In this document: positions 50,101 to 59,195 of the stretch, one piece after another
Layout of the letters: the number at the start of each line of letters is the position of its first letter
Position numbering within the stretch: the first letter of the stretch is position 1
Source of the DNA: Symbiodinium kawagutii
Taxonomy: Eukaryota; Sar; Dinophyceae; Suessiales; Symbiodiniaceae
DNA: 64,000 bases
Direction: 5' to 3'
Assembly (NCBI GenBank): GCA_009767595.1
Contig: VSDK01021871.1
Location: forward strand, 107,920-171,919
Translations under genes and position numbers: made by a program
Notes under the pieces: model-generated
What the model saw: only the letters and a program-made list of their open reading frames with translations
Databases searched by the model: none
Told to the model about the DNA's origin: nothing

Positions 50101-51069
50101 AAAATCATCTATAAAGGTGAATAAGTAGATGATAAGTAGATGATTTGGGGGCTACCTCGTCACGACTTGAGAACCCGCCGTTTCCCATCTGGTTCAGGCC
50201 GTGTAAGGGCTGCCGTGCGAGACCTGAGAACGGCATCAAGGATGAAGCAACTGGAACAGGCTGGAGTTTTGATTGAAATGCCTATGGGTCAAATGATCCT
50301 AAGTTACATACCATTGCTTATTGAAATGGCCTAGGATCATTGGTTTTTGTTGAGACTGCGGGTCAAATGGGCGTTTCTTAAAATCGGAGACCCAAAAATG
50401 GTGGTTCCTAAAAATAGGGGTACCCCCAGCTATCATCCAGCTAATTCACAATTTATAGTAACAACTGTAATAGACCAACCATTTTTTGGGTTCCCTATGG
50501 CTTGGGAAGGACCCAAATGGCTATGGGTCAAATGGCTAACCAACCAATCATCCTAAGTTGTTCATGTGATATTTTTTCATCAGGGCGTGATAGCTACGAA
50601 GCAATTCAAGACTGCTCGAAATGGACATGTACCACGTCAAATGTTTGCCATAACCTGCCTGGTTTGTGCTATGTTTGAGAATCTAAAAGGAACAAACACC
50701 ATCCAGATCACTGAGATTTCGCTGGTGACAGGGCATCGTGAACAAGCACTTGGCCCAAGCCGATGCTGAGAACGAGAAAGCCCGGTTGGAAATGACCTCA
50801 ATCAAAGAGGCAAGGCTGACGAGTGGGGTGGATGCCAATGACAGGTGATCTGACTCATGACTCGTGACTGCGAAACATTGGGAACTTCTGACTTGTTGGC
50901 ACTCAGCTCTTTCATGTGACCTGAGGTGATTGATGACAAGAGTTTGGTTGTCGCGCTTGACGACACCCCGGCACCAACTCCGGTGGATGCCAATGGGAAG
51001 CCTTTGCAGCAGAGGCACACCATGGCACACCCCTCCTCGGTCAAGCTGCAAACCTTTGGCTCCCGATGA
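47128..51069 (+). CDS. Multi-exon gene for an unidentified helical protein
   Basis: Supported exons are 47128-47170 (AGYAHATLAAAKPT, GC donor), 48615-48680 (DALDQHAALAEQREVLLLKF, GT donor), 49172-49222 (VLLTFDELTGVHEEMPN), 49834-49912 (VEEALEAAKTMSAQDAGDAS, GC donor), 50208-50259 (AAVRDLRTASRMKQLEQ, GC donor), 50732-50809 (GIVNKHLAQADAENEKARLE, GC donor) and a final exon 50926-51069 (VIDDKSLVVALDDTPAPTPV ... VKLQTFGSR, TGA). Most have an AG before them and a GC or GT after. The middle exons are heptad-like and suggest a coiled coil. A further coding-like stretch lies at about 48140-48220 (HDSDEKDMDPTFLVQEVCKI). That they form one gene is inferred from strand, order and style; the start is unknown and no family is recognised. 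Three MITE copies lie in its introns. Confidence 0.5.
48714..48821. mobile_element. MITE-like element, copy 5 (intronic)
   Basis: It starts TGGGTGTTTCTCAAAATAGG and ends ATTTTGAGAAACCCCCAAAT, with the family interior GGGTACCCCTAAATCATC and CCAACCATTTTTGGGGG. It lies 34 bases after the exon ending at 48680. Confidence 0.75.
50046..50180. mobile_element. MITE-like element, copy 6
   Basis: It begins near TTTGAGGGTTTCTCAAACC and ends TCACGACTTGAGAACCCGC, with the interior GATGATTTGGGGGCTACC. It has diverged ends. Confidence 0.6.
50366..50520. mobile_element. MITE-like element, copy 7
   Basis: It begins AAATGGGCGTTTCTTAAAAT and contains a second internal AAAATAGGGGTACCCCC, suggesting a nested or rearranged copy. 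It ends TTGGGAAGGACCCAAATGG. The word GGGTCAAATGG flanks both sides. Confidence 0.6.
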
Positions 51070-51116
51070 AGTATCCTAAGTGCTCTAAGTATCTCTAAAT
51101 TTATCCTACAAGTATC

Positions 51117-51800
51117 CTCAAATCCCACGTTGGCACATGTGAACGTCATGGTTCCCTTGCAGTCAAGGGGGGTTGTGGACAGCTCGTCAGGTATAGGTAC
51201 TGCACGAACTGCAAGGTCGGGGGACACGGCCAGAGGCCGGTCGCTTGGATGCTCAACTGCTTTTGGCATCTCCCAAGCGGTCGACATTGCAATTTTCACC
51301 CTTGGGGATAGGAACAGGATAGGAATAGTATGGGAATAGTATAGGACTAGTGTGGAATGGTGTGGAATAGTGTGAAATAGTAGTGAAAGCACTGCCATTT
51401 TCGGGGACGTGTTGAAACACTCGAATTGGGCCCCAGCACAGTCGAATCACGATGCTAAGCAAGGCAGCAGTTTGGTACCCTTCCCAACGTGCGATCCCCT
51501 TCTGGAGGTTTTGCGAGTACTTTCTGGAAAGACCTGATTGGCGAGTCTATCCCAATCAGCAATGGTTTAAGGCACTGTGGATGCTGAGAAGATTCAGAAT
51601 GCTTCACTGAGAAGTTGCGTTATGTTGCGCTTGTCGGAGTAGTACAGGACGAAAAGGGCAATGAATATCATTGTCCTTTGGGGAAGAAGTTGGTGGATTT
51701 TGCCGATGAGACTCACTTCAGTCGCATCGCAATGCATGGCTCTAAGTGGCTGATGCCAACCTTTGCAAGTGCCAAAGTCATATGTTTTTTGGCTTTGTGA
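51117..51800 (+). pseudogene. Decayed Cys/His-rich coding region in three frame segments
   Basis: Segment 1 (51117-51311) reads TCERHGSLAVKGGCGQLVRY then RYCTNCKVGGHGQRP, with Cys/His spacing like a zinc ribbon or knuckle (C-x2-C-x4-H). Segment 2 (51452-51610, from an ATG) reads LSKAAVWYPSQRAIPFWRFC then EYFLERPDWRVYPNQQWF. Segment 3 (to TGA at 51798-51800) reads EKLRYVALVGVVQDEKGNEY then HCPLGKKLVDFADETHF. Segments 2 and 3 abut in different frames at about 51600-51615, as after a one-base indel. It lies directly upstream of the direct repeats of the large element and may be a remnant of another copy, but no match between them is visible. Alternatively it is a short-intron gene. Confidence 0.4.
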
Positions 51801-51935
51801 ACGGGGTTGCAGTAGTCCAGTGGAGTGGCCCAAACTGCTGCTTTTCACGGATCATCGAGCTGACATGCGGAACTCTGAGGTATTTAAAAGGGAGAGCTTG
51901 GCTTGAAGAGAAGACCAAGGTGCCAACCTAAGATC

Positions 51936-51957
51936 GGTGTGTGTGTGTGTGTGTGTC

Positions 51958-51992
<35 letters not shown>

Positions 51993-51993
51993 G
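51936..51993. repeat. (TG)n microsatellite
   Basis: A TG tract immediately before direct-repeat copy 1. The equivalent tract at 53421-53466 lies at the junction of copies 2 and 3. Confidence 0.9.
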
Positions 51994-53422
51994 TCACTCC
52001 CCGTTTCTAGGGGTCAGTTGGAAAATACGAAGCAGGGGTAAGAAGCAGGGGCGTGTGGCACTCATGTCCTAACCACACGCAACGAAGCTGTGGACATGAG
52101 TGGGAAGGGAAACTTGGCCAGTTTCCTGTACCTGCAATTTCAATCAAGTGATCATCACAAGCTGTTCTAATCCCCGTGTTTCGCCATCTCAGCAGAAGTC
52201 ACTTGAAGCCGTCATAGGTTGCAGCTGTGAGCCGTATCTGTGTGTTGAGAGTTCATTCGTCAAAGGTTACACCCAGTGACCCTGAAACACAGGAAATCAT
52301 ATCATCTCATTTCACCCTATGCCTTGGCATTTACTCAGTGTGTGAAATTGTCCTCGTGGCCTATCCTTCTAGGTTGCCCGAGTAGTACTGTCCTTTCGAG
52401 GATGGGGAACCTGAAATCAGATTCAACCAGTTGCTGCAGTTTTTGCGGTCTGACCGCCAACTCAATGTGTAGCGTCACATTTCGGAGCCCTGACACAGAT
52501 TTCTATTTTTGCAGATACGAATGAATGCCCAGGTTTAACCTTGCAGTACAATCAACCCATTACGGCCGAGATTCGCACCAGACACCATGATCACAGCATT
52601 TATGTGCTCTCATGGTTGCTATGATCACAGCATTTATGTGCTCTCATAGCCAGTTTAACCAGAATGTGAGTCATCAAACCAGGTTCCACCAGTTTCATTT
52701 GTTTAATCCCCCTCCCCTGGGTGCTGGTTGGCTGGTTTGGTTGTTGTCGTTTGCATTTGCTTCCTTGTCGCCTGCCGTGGTGGTTTGTGGGCTTGGGCTC
52801 TGCCCCGTTTCTCTGCTGTGCTTTCTCCGCCCCGCCGGGTTGGTGTCTTTTGCTTGTTTCCTCGCTCTGTTTTTCTCTCCTTTGCTGCGCTGTCTCCCCC
52901 TCTATGTCGCTACCTTCTCTTGCTGCCTCTTGCTCAAAGGAGCGCTGTGATGATTGGAGAGTGACCGGAATCAACAAAGTGGCCGGAGCCACACTGTCCG
53001 ATGTACCAAGTACCAGGTTAACCTTGCATAACATTTTGGAACCGATTTACCTGCCCAAACTTGGGCTTCCTGTGTGTGTCACTCCCCGTTTCTAGGGGTC
53101 AGTTGGAAAATACGAAGCAGGGGTAAGAAGCAGGGGCGTGTGGCACTCATGTCCTAACCGCACGCAACGAAGCTGTGGACATGAGTGGGAAGGGAAACTT
53201 GGCCAGTTTCCTGTACCTGCAATTTCAATCAAGTGATCATCACAAGCTGTTCTAATCCCCGTGTTTCGCCATCTCAGCAGAAGTCACTTGAAGCCGTCAT
53301 AGGTTGCAGCTGTGAGCCGTATCTGTGTGTTGAGAGTTCATTCGTCAAAGGTTACACCCAGTGACCCTGAAACACAGGAAATCATATCATCTCATTTCAC
53401 CCTATGCCTTGGCATTTACTCA

Positions 53423-53453
<31 letters not shown>

Positions 53454-54131
53454 TGTGTGTGTGTGTGTCAAACCCCGTCTCAAGGGGCTACTGCGAAAAA
53501 AGTGCAGGGGCGTGTGGCACTCATGTCCTAACCACACGCAACGAAGCTGTGGACATGAGTGGGAAGGGAAACTTGGCCAGTTTCCTGTACCTGCAATTTC
53601 AATCAAGTGATCATCACAAGCTGTTCTAATCCCCGTGTTTCGTCACCTCAGCCGAAGTCACTTGAAGCCGTCGTAGTTTTGCAGCTGCCAGCCGTATCAA
53701 TATGTTGAGAGTGCTTTCGTCCAAGATTCAACCCAGTGAACCTGTAACACAGGAAATCATTTCACCTCATATCACCTTATGCCTTGCATTTACTCAGTGT
53801 GTGAAATTGTCCTCGTGGCCTATCCTTCTAGGTTGCCCGAGTAGTACTGTCCTTTCGAGGATGGGGAACCTGAAAGCAGATTTCACCAATTGCTGCAGCT
53901 TTTGCGGTTTTACCGCGCCTGAATGTGTAGCTACACATTTTGGAGCCGTGATACAGGATCCGATCTTTGCAGATTTGAATGCTTGCCCAGGTTTAACCAC
54001 GCAGTACAAACAACCCATTCATGCCCAGATTCGAACCAGACACCATGACCACAGCATTTATGTGCTCTCATGGTTGCTATGATCACAGCAGTTATGTGCT
54101 CTCGTAGCCAGAATCATCAGCTCTGAGTCAC
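51994..54131. mobile_element. Three direct-repeat copies upstream of the multi-ORF element (LTR-like)
   Basis: Copy 1 is 51994-52674, copy 2 is 53079-53425 (truncated) and copy 3 is 53467-54131. Each starts with a hairpin-like CCCCGTTTCTAGGGG or CCCCGTCTCAAGGGG and includes GCGTGTGGCACTCATGTCC, at 52051, 53136 and 53510 respectively. Copies 1 and 3 share the full tail (AAATTGTCCTCGTGGCC ... TTATGTGCTCTC). Copy 2 stops at the CAGTGTGTG point and runs into TG repeats. Copy 3 ends 26 bases before the start of ORF A, so it is the probable leader or promoter region. Penelope-like elements often carry such head-to-tail partial copies (pseudo-LTRs); applying that here is inference. Confidence 0.7.
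52675..53078. other. Unique spacer between direct-repeat copies 1 and 2
   Basis: A T/C-rich spacer with open frames on both strands (one + frame is Cys/Phe/Leu-rich, one - frame Gln/Glu-rich), neither with a domain. It probably belongs to an upstream partial copy of the element. Confidence 0.35.
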
Positions 54132-54157
54132 CAAGCCCAGATGCCCCGTTATCTCCC

Positions 54158-56575
54158 ATGTCGTGGCCCTTCGGATTTCCATCCGCCTTTGGCTGCTACC
54201 CATGCACTTCGCCAACGGCACCACCTACTACTATGTCGATGACTCCTACCGGGATCACCTCGATGCCACCGATGATGGCACCACCGATGATGTCTACGAT
54301 CCAGCGCAATGTCCCGGGCATCCTCCCACCAGTCATCAACCCTCAGCAACAGATGATGCCACCCACACAGCCCATGATGTCTGGACCTCAGTTTCACCCT
54401 CAGTTCATGTCCATACCTCAACCTGGCGGGGTCCCGAGCCCGGCGTTCGGGCCTGCTCACCATCCAGCTCCGGACCACTTCACATCTATGCCATCTTCAT
54501 CGACACCGACGACTACAACCACTTCTAACCTACATCCACAACCGACTCTGCCGAACCCTCTGTCATCATCAACCACACCTCCAGCCCATGCAGATGTTCC
54601 ACATCAACCACCAACATCGACTCCTACCTCTACACAGACAACATCATGCCACTTACCCTCGACCCATCCTACTTCGGCTACTGTTCCACACATATCACCG
54701 CCAGCATCCGCAGCACCGGCTCCAAACCCCACTGATCCGTCAATATCGACCAGTTTGCCCTCCGGCACTGCAGCTGTCTCCCGTTCTCAGAAGTCTCCGC
54801 ATCAGCGTCGCCGACGATCTCCTTCCAAGAAGCGGTCGTCACGACGCCGTCGTAGAAGTTCTTCAAGATCTAGATCCCGACGTAGATCCAGATCAAAATC
54901 ACGCCGCAGATCTCGACGAGACACATCGCCTGCTCCGGCAAAAAGACCACCAGCCTTGCCTGCATCCGCTCTTGCTATACGTCCCAACATCTCCCCACGT
55001 CCATGCAGTCGCAGAGAACAATCCCCCGCTGCATTACCCAAGCAAACTACTACATCGGCACTTCCCCGAGCCCGTCCAGCTCATTCAGTACGTCCGGTCC
55101 TCAAGCCTCGACCAGACTTTGTACCTCCACAATCACCCACTGTCTCATCAGCCACGTCTCGATCAACTCCACGAGCAGCACTTCCACAACCATCCCCACA
55201 TACCATTTCAGGTGGCACTACAGTTCGATTGACACCGGCTCCACATACCATTCCACCACTCACAGTTTTTTCCAGTGGCACACCCACGACTGTGCCACCA
55301 CCTACACCACCACAAAGCCGTGCTTTGAACCTTGGAAGGCAGCGACCTGCACACCCCAAGAACTCTCCACCACAACCTCGTGCTCATCAACCATCACCCC
55401 GACCGCGTCAACAACCACCTGGTTCTTCTGATGATGATGATGCACCACGTGCCCCTCACAACGTTGGACGAGGCAATCGAGTGGATCACCTGCCTTGGGA
55501 AGACTGGGGACATCAATGGCGCCAACCAGCGCCTTTTCCACCTGATCCACCTACCCTCAATCAAACACCACCACCACCCCCTCCACCACCTGCCGCTTCA
55601 CCTTCGCCATCACCACATACTACTCCAATTCCCTCGAGCGACCACCTCCATAAAGCAGTCCAAGATCTTCAACAGTCTACACCTCAGGACTCCGGACCCT
55701 CTTCAGATGATCTTCGCCCCATGGAGAAGTTCACCAGCTTTGTCCACAACGATCTACGTGATGAGCTCAACGATTTCCGTGCCAGAGCCGCACGAGTTCT
55801 CCCATTGGTCAGAACACTCAACAGGTTGACTTCATCCACACCGGAGGTCAAAACAGCGGTGGAGTGGTTCGAAACCAGCATGAACCACCTCCAGGAGATT
55901 CCCACTCAGGAACTCTTGATCCCATTTGTGAAGTTGCTTTTGGCTTCCAAGTTCAACTACAAGAACTGCATGTGTGGCTTCCCGTACTTCAATCACAACA
56001 ACCATCACATCTGGGCTTTTCAATTACAAAACATGCCCATGAATCCAGACCGCCCTCCGGGGGCCACTGCCCAATCCCACTATCGCTACTACCATGCTAC
56101 AAGCACTGAAGGATTGTTGGGGATCCTCAACTTGGGCTTTGTGTTGCCCACCTGTGTCGACACGATTTTCTGGCCTTCCCAGCTACCTGGCGACTTCCCA
56201 GTGAACGGATTCTTCGCTGCAGGGCATATCATTGCTGACTATGTTCAACACCGTGATGAACAACACTTGAAGAAGATCGTGGAAAGGTCAAAAAGCGGGA
56301 AGAATCAACATGACGTCATTGTGTCGGGCACCCAATGGGCTTCTCACCGTCGGATTGATCAAGGGGGAGTATGGCAAGAGCAGCGGGACTGCAATCATCA
56401 TGCTATCACTCACAATTCGAAAGAAAGACGATGGTGCTTCCATGCGGCACGTTCGACCTTGGATTATTTGTACCTGGTCCAGCAACACACCCAGCAGGAA
56501 CCTCGCGCCTCTGCCTCCAAGACCTATGAAGCCCCGCCTATGATTGATACCTCCGGTGTCACCTTAAGCTCTTGA
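54158..56575 (+). CDS. ORF A: Pro/Ser-rich protein with RS tract and ART-fold-like C-terminal domain, 805 aa
   Basis: The start is the ATG at 54158 (CCCATGT), 26 bases after direct-repeat copy 3; the stop is TGA at 56573-56575. Residues 1-200 are Pro/Thr/Ser/Met-rich and disordered. Residues about 210-256 form an Arg-Ser tract (SPSKKRSSRRRRRSSSRSRS), which suggests nuclear targeting or RNA binding. Residues 260-510 are again Pro-rich with a poly-Pro run. From about 520 a folded region begins (FTSFVHNDLRDELNDF). Residues 640-790 contain YYHATSTEGLLGILNLGFVL (His646), then GFFAAGHIIADY (about 684-695) and DYLYLVQ. This order resembles the H...(F/Y)FA...Y core of the ADP-ribosyltransferase/PARP/KptA fold, where a YHGT-like motif binds NAD. 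The catalytic Glu is not clear, so the domain is a hypothesis. Confidence 0.75.
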   Translation: MSWPFGFPSAFGCYPCTSPTAPPTTMSMTPTGITSMPPMMAPPMMSTIQRNVPGILPPVINPQQQMMPPTQPMMSGPQFHPQFMSIPQPGGVPSPAFGPAHHPAPDHFTSMPSSSTPTTTTTSNLHPQPTLPNPLSSSTTPPAHADVPHQPPTSTPTSTQTTSCHLPSTHPTSATVPHISPPASAAPAPNPTDPSISTSLPSGTAAVSRSQKSPHQRRRRSPSKKRSSRRRRRSSSRSRSRRRSRSKSRRRSRRDTSPAPAKRPPALPASALAIRPNISPRPCSRREQSPAALPKQTTTSALPRARPAHSVRPVLKPRPDFVPPQSPTVSSATSRSTPRAALPQPSPHTISGGTTVRLTPAPHTIPPLTVFSSGTPTTVPPPTPPQSRALNLGRQRPAHPKNSPPQPRAHQPSPRPRQQPPGSSDDDDAPRAPHNVGRGNRVDHLPWEDWGHQWRQPAPFPPDPPTLNQTPPPPPPPPAASPSPSPHTTPIPSSDHLHKAVQDLQQSTPQDSGPSSDDLRPMEKFTSFVHNDLRDELNDFRARAARVLPLVRTLNRLTSSTPEVKTAVEWFETSMNHLQEIPTQELLIPFVKLLLASKFNYKNCMCGFPYFNHNNHHIWAFQLQNMPMNPDRPPGATAQSHYRYYHATSTEGLLGILNLGFVLPTCVDTIFWPSQLPGDFPVNGFFAAGHIIADYVQHRDEQHLKKIVERSKSGKNQHDVIVSGTQWASHRRIDQGGVWQEQRDCNHHAITHNSKERRWCFHAARSTLDYLYLVQQHTQQEPRASASKTYEAPPMIDTSGVTLSS

Positions 56576-56814
56576 TCACACAGCTTGTACCATATTTCAT
56601 CGTCTATAGATGATGCACCTCTTCGCAGCGATCAAAAAATCAGTCCGCGGCCTCAGTGTCTTGTCAGGTTGACAATTGCTCCGTTGGATCTCAGATTCAT
56701 CATCAGATGTGCCAACCTCAGCCTAGCACTCTAGCATGTCACATTCCCCACTTCACTTCTTGTCCGTTGGTCATCTCAGCGGATACTCTCAAACTCGATC
56801 GTTGACTCATCACC

Positions 56815-57540
56815 ATGGACTCCCCTCCTTCGTCGAACGCCTCCTCGCCCGTGCCTCGCGAGTTCGCTGCTGCCCTTCGATCTCGCACTGCTGATGCATT
56901 GGTGCATGAACTTCGCCAAGCACAATCCCATGTACAACGTGCAGGAGATCTCATCAATGACTTTTACGTCGAACTACAAGAGGCCATTTTTCCACCTTCA
57001 CCTCATGACATACCTCACTCCTCACTGGTTGCAGATGCGCCCAACACCCGTCGACCGTTGATCACTGTCCCTGATGAACCTGAAGAACCTGAAGAACTTG
57101 GTGAACCCAACGAACCGGTGGACCTACCTACTACACCACCTACTCGTACATCCCCAACTGATCCACCTCCACGTGCAAAACGCCCACGGGCGCCTCCAGC
57201 ATCAGGCACCGACTCCGAAGAAGAATGGACAGATGATCAGATTACTCTCCTCACCGACCTCAAGTCCGACACCGTGGCTCGTCCATCCTGGAAAGTTGTT
57301 GCTCAACGCCTTCAGCATTCGGTCAAATCGTGCCAGACCCAATGGCACAACATCAAAGCTACGTTGCAACCTCCCGACAAGGAGCCTACCTCACGTGCGT
57401 CGAAGCACTCCAATGCCAAAAGTTCAACAGCTGCACCGAAGACAACTTCAGTGCGTCCCACAGTTCCTCCGATGCCTAAGATCAGTGGAACGACTGGCAG
57501 CCTGCCTCGACGATCTTCAGCCCCGTCAGGAAAACGCTGA
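56815..57540 (+). CDS. ORF B: Myb/SANT-domain protein, 241 aa
   Basis: The ATG at 56815 (ACCATGG context) leads to TGA at 57538-57540, 239 bases after ORF A. Residues about 136-185 form one Myb/SANT-like repeat with three Trp spaced 21 and 18 residues apart (EEEWTDDQITLLTDL, PSWKVVAQRLQHSVKSCQTQW). This is the classical hydrophobic core of the DNA-binding helix-turn-helix. The N-terminal 80 residues are helical, followed by an acidic EEPEELGEP segment and a basic AKRPRAPPAS stretch that may be a nuclear signal. The C-terminus is Ser/Thr/Pro/Lys-rich. A single Myb repeat with basic flanks suggests binding to DNA, perhaps to the element's own ends or to target sites; that role is inference. Confidence 0.75.
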   Translation: MDSPPSSNASSPVPREFAAALRSRTADALVHELRQAQSHVQRAGDLINDFYVELQEAIFPPSPHDIPHSSLVADAPNTRRPLITVPDEPEEPEELGEPNEPVDLPTTPPTRTSPTDPPPRAKRPRAPPASGTDSEEEWTDDQITLLTDLKSDTVARPSWKVVAQRLQHSVKSCQTQWHNIKATLQPPDKEPTSRASKHSNAKSSTAAPKTTSVRPTVPPMPKISGTTGSLPRRSSAPSGKR

Positions 57541-57820
57541 CTCAGGACTTAGACGTGTGCCATGGATGTGATCATTGCATCGCTGTGGAAAAAGCTCGAC
57601 CGCCAACCCCTAGTATCACCTGCTTCACTTGCACCTCACCAGCATGTCTCTTGGTTTTGATCAGTGTTTCATGCACCTTTATGGGTCTCTTACTTCTTTT
57701 CACTACTCATTGATTATCATCTCGAGTTGTACCATGCTCGTAGCTCATACATGCTCATTATTCAATTTCTTTGCTTCAAGCAGCCTGCTCAGTTGACTTG
57801 CCCCAGATCACAAGTCAGCC
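57541..57820. other. Spacer between ORF B and ORF C
   Basis: 280 bases, T-rich in the second half. No start codon or domain of note, and no clear internal promoter. Confidence 0.4.
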
Positions 57821-59191
57821 ATGTCGACCCCTTCTTGGCGCTCCTATCATGGTCACCGTGACCAATGGCAACCCCACAACTCTCGTGATGACCAGTCGCA
57901 ACATGGGTGGCGACGCTGGCAATCCAGTCAAGAGTCCCCTGCTCATTCTTCGAATTGGTCTACTGCTTCAGCTGCCCCCAGTACTCCTCCGCCGCCACCT
58001 CCCCGTCATCGCGAACCCAGCAGTCCCCATGGCGCACGCCATCATACGATCGACATTCCCAATATTTCAAGTGACACTCACTACGACACCCATCAGCAGT
58101 TCGGCTTGCAGTTTCCTCGCAAAGTTGTAGCTACCACCTGGACTCAGAAGATTGGCGTTGCTGGCAGGGATGTGACGGATCTCCGTCTCCACGAGCTGGC
58201 CTACCTGGGCTGGCAGAACTGGCACTTGAGGTCATTGGCCAATGGGAAGTTCAACTCTCTCATATTTGCAAGATCAATTCGAGAATCCGTGTTTCTCCAT
58301 CAACTGACCTTCAGAATGAGGGAGCTTCACCTGGACGTCGACGAACTTGCTCAAGCGTTCTGCGCTCAGAACAACATGCAGGTCATCGATGCAGACCCCA
58401 ACCAGGTCAAGAAGAAACGAGTTCAGCACTTGGTCAATGGCGTCACCGACTTCCTTGGCACGTTCTCCAACACGTCTCTTCAAGCAGCTCAAAGCCGCAT
58501 CAAAGAATTGGAGCGAGAACGTGACACCTTGAAGAAGCGCTCGAAGGAGCCTGGGACGCCTGACTCTGGACTGGATTCTCCCATTCCCTCACCGTCAGAG
58601 GGCTGCCTACCTGAAGAGGAACCTGACCTTCCTGTTGAAGCCGAGGATGATGCTGTGCCCAACAGCCTCGCCTTTCCGACACATCAACCAAGAGTGGCCG
58701 AAAACAAGCTCCTCCGACATCCAATACTCGCACCAAACCCATTACCGAGTATGCCAAGGGGTTCATGGCTCGTCAGGAACGCCGGCAACGAGAGAAGGCG
58801 GCAGCATCCCCTGCTCCCAAAGGCACACCAGCTGCTGCTCCTGCTCCTTCCTCATCGGCTCTCACATCGACTGCCATCAATCAGGCTATCCTTGAACTGT
58901 CCGGCGCTCCAGCATCAAGACCTTTGGACCGCACTGCACCTACCGGCCACACCAAGTCCGCAGTGGACCAGTGGACCGACAAGCTCACCATACCAGAGGC
59001 GCATTCCAATGGCTTCAAAAACCTACTTGTCAAAATTGAGCACCATCTTGAAGAAGATTCCAGCTTCTCAACAGTCCACCTTCGGTGACAAAGCGGCTTC
59101 CTTGGGACTCCCAGTCAGCTTGGCTGCCAAAGCCAAGAAGGATGAACTGCTGAAGATTTTGGCTGCCGCCATCGTACTGATGGCCGAATGA
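57821..59191 (+). CDS. ORF C: coiled-coil protein in gag-like position, with a frame change and return
   Basis: It starts at ATG 57821 (GCCATGT) with a His/Arg/Trp/Gln-rich basic region (STPSWRSYHGHRDQWQPHNS) and a Pro run. Residues about 90-215 look folded (HELAYLGWQNWHLRSLANGK, MRELHLDVDELAQAFCAQNN), and residues about 220-240 form a coiled coil (RIKELERERDTLKKRS). From about 58675 to about 59050 the protein-like sequence is in the -1 frame (TKPITEYAKGFMARQERRQR, then DQWTDKLTIPEAHSNGFKNL). Frame 2 there is Leu/His/Pro-rich nonsense. Near 59050-59085 the coding signal returns to frame 2 (GDKAASLGLPVSLAAKAKKD ... LMAE). The stop is TGA followed by CTAG. Size, basic N-terminus and position before the RT suggest a Gag-like nucleic-acid-binding protein; no family is recognised. 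Confidence 0.7.
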   Translation: MSTPSWRSYHGHRDQWQPHNSRDDQSQHGWRRWQSSQESPAHSSNWSTASAAPSTPPPPPPRHREPSSPHGARHHTIDIPNISSDTHYDTHQQFGLQFPRKVVATTWTQKIGVAGRDVTDLRLHELAYLGWQNWHLRSLANGKFNSLIFARSIRESVFLHQLTFRMRELHLDVDELAQAFCAQNNMQVIDADPNQVKKKRVQHLVNGVTDFLGTFSNTSLQAAQSRIKELERERDTLKKRSKEPGTPDSGLDSPIPSPSEGCLPEEEPDLPVEAEDDAVPNSLAFPTHQPRVAENKLLRHPILAPNPLPSMPRGSWLVRNAGNERRRQHPLLPKAHQLLLLLLPHRLSHRLPSIRLSLNCPALQHQDLWTALHLPATPSPQWTSGPTSSPYQRRIPMASKTYLSKLSTILKKIPASQQSTFGDKAASLGLPVSLAAKAKKDELLKILAAAIVLMAE

Positions 59192-59195
59192 CTAG
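59189..59195 (+). promoter_or_regulatory. Possible readthrough stop (TGA CTA G) between ORF C and ORF D
   Basis: ORF C ends in TGA, and ORF D continues in the same frame with no in-frame ATG until 59435. The bases after the stop are CTAG. UGA followed by CUA is an established leaky-termination context in plant and animal viral and some cellular genes. This would give a C-D fusion as a minor product. Confidence 0.5.

Noticed and set aside
54588-55232. 214-codon ORF overlapping ORF A in another frame
   Set aside because: His/Leu-rich shadow of the Pro/Ser-rich frame; no domain.
57074-57571. 165-codon ORF overlapping ORF B in another frame
   Set aside because: His/Leu/Arg-rich shadow; ORF B has the Myb pattern and a good start.
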